Below, one piece after another: positions 1 through 6,199 of a DNA stretch of 10,825 nt (positions within the stretch are counted from its first letter, which is position 1; each line of letters begins with the position of its first letter). A program made the translations under genes and the position numbers. The notes beneath the pieces are model-generated. The model did not search any database, had not been told where the DNA came from, and saw nothing but the letters and a program-made list of their open reading frames with translations. The DNA comes from Planctomycetaceae bacterium. GTDB lineage: Bacteria > Planctomycetota > Planctomycetia > Pirellulales > Thermoguttaceae. The stretch lies in assembly GCA_009783865.1 (NCBI GenBank), contig WRCR01000100.1, forward strand, positions 1 through 10,825, in the 5' to 3' direction.

Positions 1-3000
1 ACAACACAATTCTTAAACGGCGATGCAGTCGAGTTTATCGGCGGTAATGGTTCGCAAGTCATTTCTGTTGACTACAAAGGCATCAGAATTGCCGACCAGC
101 CGCGGGCTGCCGGAAACATAATTGATACTAATCCGATTGCGGGAATGATAGTCGATAACGCAATCACTCAGGACTTCACTTTCACCGGCGGTTCTATCGG
201 CGGCACCGGTTCGCTTCTCAAGAAAGGTACCGGCAAACTTATTTTTGAACAGTCCAACAGTTTTACCGGTTTGACAACCATCGAAGAAGGAACCGTTGTT
301 CTCAAAAAGAGCGATTCACTCGGCACCGAAGGCGGTGTTAATGTAAAGAAAGACGGAACATTGAATTTCGCAATATCGGGAAGCGGTGAGTTCACGCAGG
401 TAATTACCGGAGATGTAGGCAGCACAATTTTGAAAACTGGAAACGGCAGCGTTGTTTTAACCGAAGCGAGTCCGAATTTCAAAGGCGGCGTTGATATTCA
501 GAACGGCGAATTAGGTATCGCAGATATTCGCGGAGTCGGTTCAGCGGCAGTCAATACCGGCAGCGGCGGAACGTTTGCCCTGCTCTCCGACAGCGGAACA
601 TTCAACAACGCCATCACCGGCAATGGAAAAGTCCGTGTCGGAGATGGTGCAGATATTGTTTTGAGCGGAACTAAAACATACCGCGGCGGAACAACGGTTG
701 ACAGAGGTTCAAAACTGACGATTTCGCAGTTGGAAAACGTTGGAACCGGAAGCATTGCCGTCAACGGTACTTTGAATATGCTGTTTGCCAATAATCAAAC
801 GGTTAAAGACCGCAACATCACCGGCACCAGCTTGATTGAAAAGAACGGTGCCGGTCGGCTGGACTTTGAATCGGCAACCGATTTCTCAGGTACTTTCCGG
901 TTAAACACCGGCGGAATTCTGCTGACGAACAACAGGGGTTTGCAGAACGCAACGCTGGACTATAAAAACGGAACGGTTGATTTCGGAACGAACAGCGAGA
1001 TATATCTCGGCGGCTTGGCTGGCGGTTCTGACATTGCCCTTGCAAACAACAGCGGTAATGGAGTTGCGCTGACAGTCGGCAGCAATGGTTCCGACCAAGT
1101 ATTTACCGGAAAATTGAGCGGCAGCGGCAGTTTTATTAAAACCGGAGAAGGAACGCAGGTATTGGACGGCGTTAATTCATACACCGGCGGAACACTTATC
1201 AGCGGCGGTCGTTTAGCCGGTACCGATGTTGAATCCTTCGGCACCGGCTCGGTCGTTAATAATTCCGAACTTGAATTCCGCATCGGAGCCGGAAAGTCAC
1301 AAACGTACGATAAAGTGCTTGCCGGAACCGGAATGTTAATCAAGAACGGTGCTGGTATATTGACCTTGACGGAAATAAATCCATACACCGGCGGTACCCA
1401 CGTCGAAGACGGAACTCTCAATGTCACAACACTTCAATCGCTGGGAATGAACACACAAGGCGCAACAGCACCGGAAGCCGGGACAGTTATTATTAGTGAA
1501 GGTGCAGTGTTGTCCCTTGATATTGATGCTGCAACAACCGATACCGCTGATGTTTCCATCACGAAAAACATCGGCGGAAATGGAACACTTGTCAAAACAG
1601 GAAGCGGCGTTGTCTCATTGGATACCGATGTAACGTTCACCGGCAAGATTGACGTTCAGCGCGGAACTTTTTATCTGAACGCAAATACCGCCTCTGCGGT
1701 TGATGTTCGTAATGGTGCGACCTTATCCGGATTGGGTACCGTAGACAACTTGGTTCATTTTTACAACGGTTCGATTCACCGCGTTGATAACAGAAGCCGA
1801 GAAGTTCTCGGTCTGTTTCGGGCAAAGGACATTCAATATGACAGCGGTTCAACGATTTATATCAAAGTCGGTGCTAACGGTTCTGACCGCATCGTTGCAG
1901 ATAATCAACTTAACTTTGCGAAAGAAGGCGGCAACGTTAATGTCCGCTTTATTAATTTTGCCGGTGAAACTTCTGATGATGCTGACCCGCTGCGGTATGA
2001 AGTTTTCAGTTCGGCAAGCGGTCTAATTCTTGTCGGCGGTCATGTTTTACAGGAAGAACGCGGCGACACCACAACGATTAACGGCGGCGGTACAACAAGT
2101 GCCGGCGTTCAGTTGATTGGTGAAGGAGCGCGTGTTCTCGGTTATGAAGTTGCGAGAACAGGCGGGACCGCTAAGGGAATCTTTGTCGATGTGCTGCTTG
2201 ACGGAGTATTCGATTCAACCTTCAATTCCAATCAGAAGTCGGTATTGTCCGGTATCGGAAGTGTATCGGTTCTTGACGCGTTCTTTGACAAGACAGGGGA
2301 AGCCCGCCAGGGAATGCTCAACGAACTAACACCGATGGTTCAGACCGCCCTGCCCTACCTCAATAATCGTTCCATTACACATTTTAACGAGAGTGTTTTC
2401 AATCGTCTGCGCTTCTTAAGTGAACCGGTTCATCAGCCGGTTTTACACAGAAACGAAGTCGGTTATAACCTCTCCCCTACTCCGCTCTACCGCGGCGCAC
2501 CGAGAGACGACAAGTTCAAGCGGGCTCTTTGGTTCCAGAATTACGGCGACTTTATCCTGATGCAGGAAGACGGTTCCCGTCCTGAATTCCGTATTAATTC
2601 TTACGGTTTCGCTGTCGGCAGCGATTGTCCGATTGACCGCTGCGCCTCCGTAGGTATTGGAATGGGCGGCAACTTTGCCAATGTATCGGTCAACAAATTC
2701 GGACAGAAGGCAGATGTAGATTCGTTCCTTGTTTCCGCATACGGCAATTGGTTCACTGAACGCGGCTGGATGCTCACCAGTTCAATCGGTATTGCAGCCA
2801 ATCAGTGTGACGCAAAACGCAGTGTATATTCATTGGGGACGCAAATCGACAGTAGTCATACCGGAACGTCATTCTGGGGTTCGATTGAAAGTTCCAAGAA
2901 ATTCCGCTTTAACTGTTTCGATGTTTCGCCTTTCGCAGGTCTTGATTTTATTTGGCTGACGGAAAAAGGTTACGGCGAGCGGCTTGCATTCGGCAATCCC

Positions 3001-3351
3001 GATTTACCGCTGGGTATTGCGAAAAACAGAACGAATTCTGCTCTTTCCACTATGGGTTTGCGAGTCGGCAGAACATTTCGTCTCCTAGGCGGCAACGTCA
3101 TCTCGCCTACTGCGTATATGGCGTGGGTTCACGATTACAATGTCAGCGAAGTTAATACCTGGGCGTGGTTCCCCGGTCAGGATGGTTTCACTGTAACCGG
3201 TGCTTCAATGTTTCGGGATAGAGCAAAAGTCGGAACTAATCTCGACATGACGCTTAGCAATCGGTTGAGTATGTACGCCAGATTCGATGCCGAATTGGGC
3301 AGACGGATGAGCGATTTGAGCGTCCAGTGGGGTATCCAACTCGGTTATTAA
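1..3351 (+). CDS. Autotransporter adhesin with PATR-type beta-strand repeats, 5' partial
   Basis: The frame is open from base 1, so the gene starts left of the window; 1116 codons are visible. Its predicted role is a type V surface protein: a beta-helical passenger displayed outside the cell and anchored by an outer-membrane barrel. The passenger carries seven autotransporter-associated beta-strand repeats of the form K-x-G-x-G followed by a hydrophobic strand, then Y/F-x-GG-T and a short GTL-like turn. The K-G-G cores lie near bases 220, 433, 637 (degenerate), 841, 1138, 1342 and 1594. A linker follows at about 1700-2500. From about 2515 (RALWFQNYGDF) to the end there are alternating aromatic strands typical of the autotransporter barrel, ending in the aromatic residue Y (QWGIQLGY). 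The first visible residues, including a FTFTGGSIGG stretch, match the usual lead-in to the first repeat. The signal peptide lies outside the window. The family call is firm; the ligand is unknown. Confidence 0.88.
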   Translation, partial: TTQFLNGDAVEFIGGNGSQVISVDYKGIRIADQPRAAGNIIDTNPIAGMIVDNAITQDFTFTGGSIGGTGSLLKKGTGKLIFEQSNSFTGLTTIEEGTVVLKKSDSLGTEGGVNVKKDGTLNFAISGSGEFTQVITGDVGSTILKTGNGSVVLTEASPNFKGGVDIQNGELGIADIRGVGSAAVNTGSGGTFALLSDSGTFNNAITGNGKVRVGDGADIVLSGTKTYRGGTTVDRGSKLTISQLENVGTGSIAVNGTLNMLFANNQTVKDRNITGTSLIEKNGAGRLDFESATDFSGTFRLNTGGILLTNNRGLQNATLDYKNGTVDFGTNSEIYLGGLAGGSDIALANNSGNGVALTVGSNGSDQVFTGKLSGSGSFIKTGEGTQVLDGVNSYTGGTLISGGRLAGTDVESFGTGSVVNNSELEFRIGAGKSQTYDKVLAGTGMLIKNGAGILTLTEINPYTGGTHVEDGTLNVTTLQSLGMNTQGATAPEAGTVIISEGAVLSLDIDAATTDTADVSITKNIGGNGTLVKTGSGVVSLDTDVTFTGKIDVQRGTFYLNANTASAVDVRNGATLSGLGTVDNLVHFYNGSIHRVDNRSREVLGLFRAKDIQYDSGSTIYIKVGANGSDRIVADNQLNFAKEGGNVNVRFINFAGETSDDADPLRYEVFSSASGLILVGGHVLQEERGDTTTINGGGTTSAGVQLIGEGARVLGYEVARTGGTAKGIFVDVLLDGVFDSTFNSNQKSVLSGIGSVSVLDAFFDKTGEARQGMLNELTPMVQTALPYLNNRSITHFNESVFNRLRFLSEPVHQPVLHRNEVGYNLSPTPLYRGAPRDDKFKRALWFQNYGDFILMQEDGSRPEFRINSYGFAVGSDCPIDRCASVGIGMGGNFANVSVNKFGQKADVDSFLVSAYGNWFTERGWMLTSSIGIAANQCDAKRSVYSLGTQIDSSHTGTSFWGSIESSKKFRFNCFDVSPFAGLDFIWLTEKGYGERLAFGNPDLPLGIAKNRTNSALSTMGLRVGRTFRLLGGNVISPTAYMAWVHDYNVSEVNTWAWFPGQDGFTVTGASMFRDRAKVGTNLDMTLSNRLSMYARFDAELGRRMSDLSVQWGIQLGY

Positions 3352-3356
3352 CAAAC

Positions 3357-3447
3357 CGATTGTCACAATCGTTATAACTGGTACATTCTGTACCGAAACA
3401 GAATATTTCGGCTTCTTTTCCGGTTTTTCTCTGCCGAAAAAAGGCAG
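3357..3447 (+). other. Chain of overlapping hairpins in the 3352-3536 spacer
   Basis: The 185-base gap holds five inverted repeats: CGATTGT/ACAATCG (3357-3371), GGTACA/TGTACC (3380-3394), CCGAAA/TTTCGG (3393-3411), TTTCGGC/GCCGAAA (3406-3439) and CTGCC/GGCAG (3431-3447). The middle folds share bases and so exclude each other in the order second-third-fourth. All pairings were read directly from the sequence. A regulatory role is inference; simple transcript-end structure is equally possible. No convincing promoter was seen here. Confidence 0.4.
3393..3421 (+). terminator. Possible intrinsic terminator after the autotransporter
   Basis: CCGAAA (3393-3398) pairs with TTTCGG (3406-3411) across a 7-base loop and is followed by CTTCTTTTCC, a pyrimidine and T-rich tract. 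The stem is only 6 bp, so termination may be weak. It overlaps two other hairpins and may be one of several alternative folds. Confidence 0.35.
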
Positions 3448-3523
3448 TACGAGACGATTTCAAGAGACGAGGTTTTGTTTTCGTTATGTAATTCCTTTAC
3501 GCCAAGTCCTTCCGTTCAATTTT

Positions 3524-3528
3524 GGAGG
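3524..3528 (+). promoter_or_regulatory. Shine-Dalgarno site GGAGG
   Basis: GGAGG lies 8 bases before the ATG at 3537. It fixes the start of the secreted protein and is the strongest plus-strand ribosome binding site in the left half of the window. Confidence 0.75.
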
Positions 3529-3536
3529 TTTGAATT

Positions 3537-4424
3537 ATGCGTCTCACTAACATCGGCATCATTTTTGCAATGACGGCGTTCACTTTAGCAGCCGTTTTAT
3601 CGGAACGGGTTCTTGCGCAAATACCTGAAAGGGTTATTTTCCAGCCCGGCAGTTATGCAGGCGGTGCTTACGGCTATGGTGCCAACAAGACAATAGCAGT
3701 TGCCGCAGTATCTGCTGTACCGCAAACCGAGTGGGAAACCGTCTTTGGAGAAGAACAGGATGCCGCTGCCGAAATGCCTGCGGGAGTTGCCTGCTCCAGC
3801 GACGTTGTCGTTATGCCAATGCCCTACCTTGCTTATCATAAAAACCCTTTCACCGGACGGATTCACATTATTCCTTATCAAAAAGGATATCCCTGCCCGG
3901 AAGAATTTCCAAAGAAAGAATCGTGTGTGACATTCGCCCTCTCTGCCCTGCCCAGTAGGACGCAGAACCAGCCCCAGATAGAGTATCTTAGTTATTACGA
4001 CCCAATGCCGGAAATCCTTGAAGACAAACCCAGCCGGTTGCAGTTGATTCTCGGTTATCCGAATCCCGCTTGGACTTCTCCCTGTGACAATCGCTGGGGA
4101 CATCGTCAGGCGCAATGTATAGGCATCGAAGAAATCGCTTATGGACCTTATGCCGAGCAGAATGTCAGAAATCAGGTATATGATTTGTGTCATCCGAAAA
4201 GTCATTTCGGACCCTTACAGCACAATGCTGTCGGTTTCCACGGTAACCGGTTATTCCACGGCAACCGGTTCTTCAACCGCCCCTATCCGGTTGGAGTACA
4301 AGTGCCGTATGGTGTGAATCCTCATAACTGCCAATGCCCGAAATGTATGCAAAAGATGCATGAAACAGCTGGCAAGGTAGTAGAAACAGAAACGAAGCCC
4401 GTTGCTGCACCGCCGAAAAAATAA
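3537..4424 (+). CDS. Secreted cysteine-containing protein of unknown function
   Basis: I do not recognise a family. The 295-residue protein starts at an ATG behind a good GGAGG. Residues 1-27 look like a signal peptide: a basic start, a hydrophobic core (IGIIFAMTAFTLAAVL) and a VLA site before Gln28, so export from the cytoplasm is likely. The mature part has nine cysteines (86, 120, 130, 183, 194, 218, 265, 267, 270). The last three form C-x-C-x2-C in HNCQCPKC, which could bind metal or form disulfides. Residues 234-245 are a tandem hexapeptide (FHGNRL, FHGNRF) made by an 18-base duplication. The C-terminus is Lys/Pro/Glu-rich and probably disordered. The gene lies 185 bases after the autotransporter and 48 bases before dus; shared function with either is not shown. 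It may be a lineage-specific cell-envelope protein. Confidence 0.8.
   Translation: MRLTNIGIIFAMTAFTLAAVLSERVLAQIPERVIFQPGSYAGGAYGYGANKTIAVAAVSAVPQTEWETVFGEEQDAAAEMPAGVACSSDVVVMPMPYLAYHKNPFTGRIHIIPYQKGYPCPEEFPKKESCVTFALSALPSRTQNQPQIEYLSYYDPMPEILEDKPSRLQLILGYPNPAWTSPCDNRWGHRQAQCIGIEEIAYGPYAEQNVRNQVYDLCHPKSHFGPLQHNAVGFHGNRLFHGNRFFNRPYPVGVQVPYGVNPHNCQCPKCMQKMHETAGKVVETETKPVAAPPKK
4236..4271 (+). repeat. 18-base tandem duplication inside the secreted-protein gene
   Basis: Two adjacent 18-base units (4236-4253 and 4254-4271) match at 16 of 18 positions and encode FHGNRL and FHGNRF in frame. Both differences are in third codon position or conservative (ggt/ggc, tta/ttc), which suggests a fairly recent in-frame duplication. 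Confidence 0.85.
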
Positions 4425-4433
4425 GGTGTGACA

Positions 4434-4452
4434 GCGGGATTTAAAATCCCGC
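4434..4452 (+). repeat. 9-bp near-perfect palindrome between two genes
   Basis: GCGGGATTT and AAATCCCGC flank a single central A, starting 10 bases after the stop at 4424. It can form an 8-bp stem with a 3-base loop. No T-run follows on the plus strand, so it is not a classic intrinsic terminator. It could be an mRNA 3'-end stabiliser or a dispersed palindrome. Confidence 0.5.
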
Positions 4453-4472
4453 GCTAATATCAGTATAAACAG

Positions 4473-5462
4473 ATGTTGCGTCTCGGTTCTCTCGAAATTG
4501 CTGTTCCCGTGATTCAAGCGGCATTGAGCGGATACAGCGATGCCCCGATGCGCAAAATTGCCCGGCAGTTCGGTGCCGGTTTTACCTTCTGCGAAGTACT
4601 GCTTGACCAATTCGTCATCGCCGTTTCCAAACGAAAATCCCGACTCTATTTTACCGACAGCGAAGAACATCCCTGCGGTGCGCAACTGATGGGCAGCGAA
4701 CCGGAACAATTCGTCCGTGCTGCACAACGCCTAATTGATGAGGGGTTCGATTTAATCGACCTCAACTTCGCTTGTCCTGTCAAGAAAGTCCTCGGCAGAA
4801 AACGCGGCGGCTATCTGATGAGCGACCCTAAAACGTCTATCGAAATAGTTGAACGAGTGCGAAAGTCCCTGCCCTTCCCTACCCCGCTCACTGTGAAACT
4901 GCGAAAAGGATTCGATGACTCACCGGAAAGTGCCGTCAAGTTTTACGAAATTCTCAAGGGTTGTATCGAAAACGGCGTTTGTGCTTTTACCATTCACGGA
5001 AGAACGGTAAAACAGCGGTATGAAGGAGTCAGCGATTGGGACTTCATCCGCAATATTAAAGAGTATCTAATCGGCAAAGGACATTCGGATATAACGCTAA
5101 TCGGCAGCGGCGATTTATTTACAGCCGAAGTTTGTAAAGAGCGGTTAGCGTCAAGCGGCGTTGATGGTTTGGCATTAGCGCGGGGCGTTATCGGTAATCC
5201 GTGGCTTTTTCGTGAAAGTATTGCCGTTCTTTCGGAACAGCCGATTCCGCTGCCGCCGTCTTTGCAGGAACAGCGCAGTGTAATAGCGGAACATTTCCGT
5301 CTTTCGGCGGAACTATACGGCGAAAAGCGGGCGGCAACAACAATGCGCGCCTTCGGCGTGAAATACGCTAAACTCCATCCTGATTACGAAGAGGTACGGT
5401 CGGCATTTACGCATGTAAAAAGTGCCGCCGACTGGAATCAAGTGTTGGAAGAATGGTATTAA
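4473..5462 (+). CDS. dusB: tRNA-dihydrouridine synthase, DusB-like
   Basis: This 329-residue flavoenzyme is predicted to reduce uridines in the tRNA D-loop using FMN and NADPH. It has the usual order of Dus motifs: the N-terminal LRLGSLEI...AALSGYSD (residues 3-23, for the common APMAGVTD), NFACPVKKV with the catalytic Cys101, TVKLRKGFD with Lys142, FTIHGRT with His175, LIGSGDLF (209-216) and ALARGVIGNPWLF (234-246) for FMN phosphate binding. CPVKKV matches the DusB class better than DusA or DusC. Length is typical for the family. The ATG at 4473 gives the expected N-terminus, although no clear Shine-Dalgarno precedes it. The gene is 48 bases after the secreted-protein gene and convergent with the small minus-strand gene. 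AALSGYSD in place of APMAGxTD is a visible departure. The Dus assignment is firm; the B subclass is probable. Confidence 0.9.
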   Translation: MLRLGSLEIAVPVIQAALSGYSDAPMRKIARQFGAGFTFCEVLLDQFVIAVSKRKSRLYFTDSEEHPCGAQLMGSEPEQFVRAAQRLIDEGFDLIDLNFACPVKKVLGRKRGGYLMSDPKTSIEIVERVRKSLPFPTPLTVKLRKGFDDSPESAVKFYEILKGCIENGVCAFTIHGRTVKQRYEGVSDWDFIRNIKEYLIGKGHSDITLIGSGDLFTAEVCKERLASSGVDGLALARGVIGNPWLFRESIAVLSEQPIPLPPSLQEQRSVIAEHFRLSAELYGEKRAATTMRAFGVKYAKLHPDYEEVRSAFTHVKSAADWNQVLEEWY

Positions 5463-5479
5463 CGTTATTGTATTAACGT

Positions 5480-5535
5480 GATTAGCCCAGCCGCTCTAAG
5501 CGGCAGGTGCTTGAGGCGGCGGTTTTATGCTAATC
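5480..5535. other. Nested inverted repeats between convergent genes
   Basis: GATTAGC (5480-5486) pairs with GCTAATC (5529-5535), enclosing GCCGCT/AGCGGC (5490-5504, 3-base loop). ACGTTA/TAACGT (5462-5479) lies just before. The right outer arm covers the TAG stop (5530-5532) of the small minus-strand gene. No T-run follows either side, so a factor-independent terminator is not clear. A shared structural 3' end for the two converging transcripts is possible. Confidence 0.4.
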
Positions 5536-5745
5536 TTGCGGACGAATAGCACCGGTTAAACCGGCGTAATCGACGCGGTCTTCGGGATGCCAGAGCGGCA
5601 ATCCTTTGCGGATACGTTCAGCCAAAACTTCCAGTTTTGCCGGAGAACCAGCGGGTGCGTCTGTCGGACGGAAGTCCGCCGTAACAACAGGCACGAAGTC
5701 CTCGTCGTGTCCTACTTCCAAAATTGTGTCAAATACGTTTTTCAT
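5530..5745 (-). CDS. Small conserved planctomycete-type protein (PLWHPEDR motif)
   Basis: This 71-residue soluble protein has no signal peptide or membrane segment. After an acidic N-terminus (FDTILEVGHDEDFVPV) comes TDAPAGSPAKLEVLAERIRK, then GLPLWHPEDRVDYAGLTG and a short end. The pattern PAGSxxKLEVLxxRxxxGLPLWHPxDR is one I recall from short uncharacterised proteins widespread in Planctomycetota; its biochemical role is not known to me. The start is supported by AGGGGG on the minus strand (5752-5757), 6 bases before the ATG. It is transcribed away from the methyltransferase, whose stop is 454 bases upstream, and converges with dus. Two strong-looking promoters in the spacer point towards it, which would give a long structured leader. 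The gene call is firm and the function unknown. Confidence 0.82.
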   Translation of the reverse strand: MKNVFDTILEVGHDEDFVPVVTADFRPTDAPAGSPAKLEVLAERIRKGLPLWHPEDRVDYAGLTGAIRPQD

Positions 5746-5751
5746 TCTTAT

Positions 5752-5757
5752 CCCCCT
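5752..5757 (-). promoter_or_regulatory. Shine-Dalgarno site AGGGGG for the small protein
   Basis: On the minus strand AGGGGG lies 6 bases before the ATG at 5745. It is one of the clearest ribosome binding sites in the window and supports the reality of this short gene. Confidence 0.7.
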
Positions 5758-5801
5758 TTCTACATACTTGAAACGTTAATAGTTATAAAATTATTAGTAT
5801 T

Positions 5802-5822
5802 AAAAGCGGCATCGCTTTTTTT
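5802..5822 (+). terminator. Intrinsic-terminator-like hairpin, plus direction
   Basis: AAAAGCG (5802-5808) pairs with CGCTTTT (5813-5819) across the loop GCAT, then TTT and CTTTT follow. The form is that of a factor-independent terminator read on the plus strand. No plus-strand gene ends nearby except dus at 5462, so it may stop readthrough from dus or an antisense transcript of the small gene. Read on the minus strand, it lies in the small gene's leader. Confidence 0.45.
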
Positions 5823-6007
5823 CTTTTCAACGACAGATAAATACTTTCACGCAGAAATGTTTGTGTGAAAATGTCTTTCAGAAATACTATTGATACAACA
5901 ATAGGTTATAACAATTAGATAACGATTATGAATCCATTCATTATCGAAAATTGTTTTTATTTCTGAATAGTCGGTACGTACAGCGTACCTCCACCGTAGT
6001 ATCTGCT

Positions 6008-6036
6008 ATGATACACTATTTTATCGGCTGTGTCAA
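6008..6036 (-). promoter_or_regulatory. Near-consensus sigma-70-type promoter P1, minus strand
   Basis: On the minus strand, TTGACA (6031-6036) is followed after exactly 17 bases by TATCAT (6008-6013). That is a perfect -35, ideal spacing and 5 of 6 for the -10. Transcription would start near 6001 and run to the small gene 255 bases downstream. The elements are read directly from the sequence; activity is inferred. Confidence 0.55.
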
Positions 6037-6129
6037 GGTAATTTTTCCGAAAAAATGGAAATTTTCCGAAAAAAGTTCACTTTTACGGTTTTTTGACGGC
6101 TTTCCACAAGGAAGAGGGAAACTGCTCAT
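6016..6129 (-). CDS. Possible leaderless micro-ORF, 37 residues
   Basis: On the minus strand an ATG at 6129 opens 37 codons ending in TAG at 6016-6018. The product begins MSSFPLPCGKPSKNRK and ends in KITLTQPIK; it is basic in the middle, without a signal or membrane segment. No Shine-Dalgarno is present, but the ATG is only 9 bases after the -10 of promoter P2, so a leaderless message is possible. The ORF ends between the -35 and -10 of promoter P1. Such a short ORF can arise by chance and has no known relative in my memory, so this is a weak call. Confidence 0.2.
   Translation of the reverse strand: MSSFPLPCGKPSKNRKSELFSENFHFFGKITLTQPIK
6043..6074. repeat. 13-base direct repeat TTTTCCGAAAAAA
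   Basis: TTTTCCGAAAAAA occurs at 6043-6055 and again at 6062-6074, 19 bases apart, between promoters P1 and P2. Each copy is nearly self-complementary around CCG, and the interval contains GGAAATTTTCC, so alternative hairpins are possible. A tandem protein-binding site is one reading; slippage in A/T-rich DNA is another. Confidence 0.6.
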
Positions 6130-6138
6130 CTGTGGAGT

Positions 6139-6166
6139 ATGATACCACATTGCCGAATGTTGTCAA
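6139..6166 (-). promoter_or_regulatory. Near-consensus extended -10 promoter P2, minus strand
   Basis: On the minus strand, TTGACA (6161-6166) is followed after 16 bases by TATCAT (6139-6144), with TGG directly before the -10 giving an extended -10 element. It begins about 34 bases after the methyltransferase stop codon, so it would start a fresh transcript near 6132 rather than continue the upstream unit. Confidence 0.55.
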
Positions 6167-6199
6167 CAGGGGGCGTTTTGGCGGTACTCCGGCAGGGTG

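Larger units (their letters stand above)
5746..6199. other. 454-base AT-rich intergenic region rich in inverted repeats
   Basis: No gene longer than a possible micro-ORF is supported here. Hairpins seen: AAAAGCG/CGCTTTT (5802-5819), a 9-bp stem TTTCACGCA/TGTGTGAAA with one G-T pair (5845-5870), CTATTG/CAATAG (near 5887-5904), an 11-bp arm with one T-T mismatch centred on CC (5923-5946), and GGTACG/CGTACC (5973-5989). A 13-base direct repeat, two minus-strand promoters and a possible micro-ORF are listed separately. The base composition is clearly more AT-rich than the flanking genes. It is probably the regulatory leader of the small minus-strand gene and may encode a small RNA. Confidence 0.55.

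Noticed and set aside
960..1427. Long minus-strand open frame (155 codons) and similar ones at 168-482 and 498-791
   Set aside because: They lie opposite the autotransporter repeats, are Pro/Ser/Val-rich as expected from the reverse strand of that codon pattern, and the plus frame has clear family motifs.
3597..4205. 202-codon minus-strand open frame
   Set aside because: It is opposite the secreted-protein gene, which has a signal peptide and a ribosome site; the reverse frame shows no domain or ribosome site.
4434..4452. Strong intrinsic terminator after the secreted-protein gene
   Set aside because: The palindrome is real but no T-run follows, so it was listed only as a repeat.
5587..5868. 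93-codon plus-strand frame
   Set aside because: It is opposite the small planctomycete gene and continues through a hairpin-rich spacer; no motif is seen.
5951..6142. 63-codon plus-strand frame across the spacer
   Set aside because: It runs antisense to two strong promoters, has low-complexity composition and no ribosome site.
5746..6199. tRNA, 6S RNA or CRISPR array in the long spacer
   Set aside because: No cloverleaf, no regularly spaced repeat-spacer pattern and no recognisable conserved RNA fold was found by eye.
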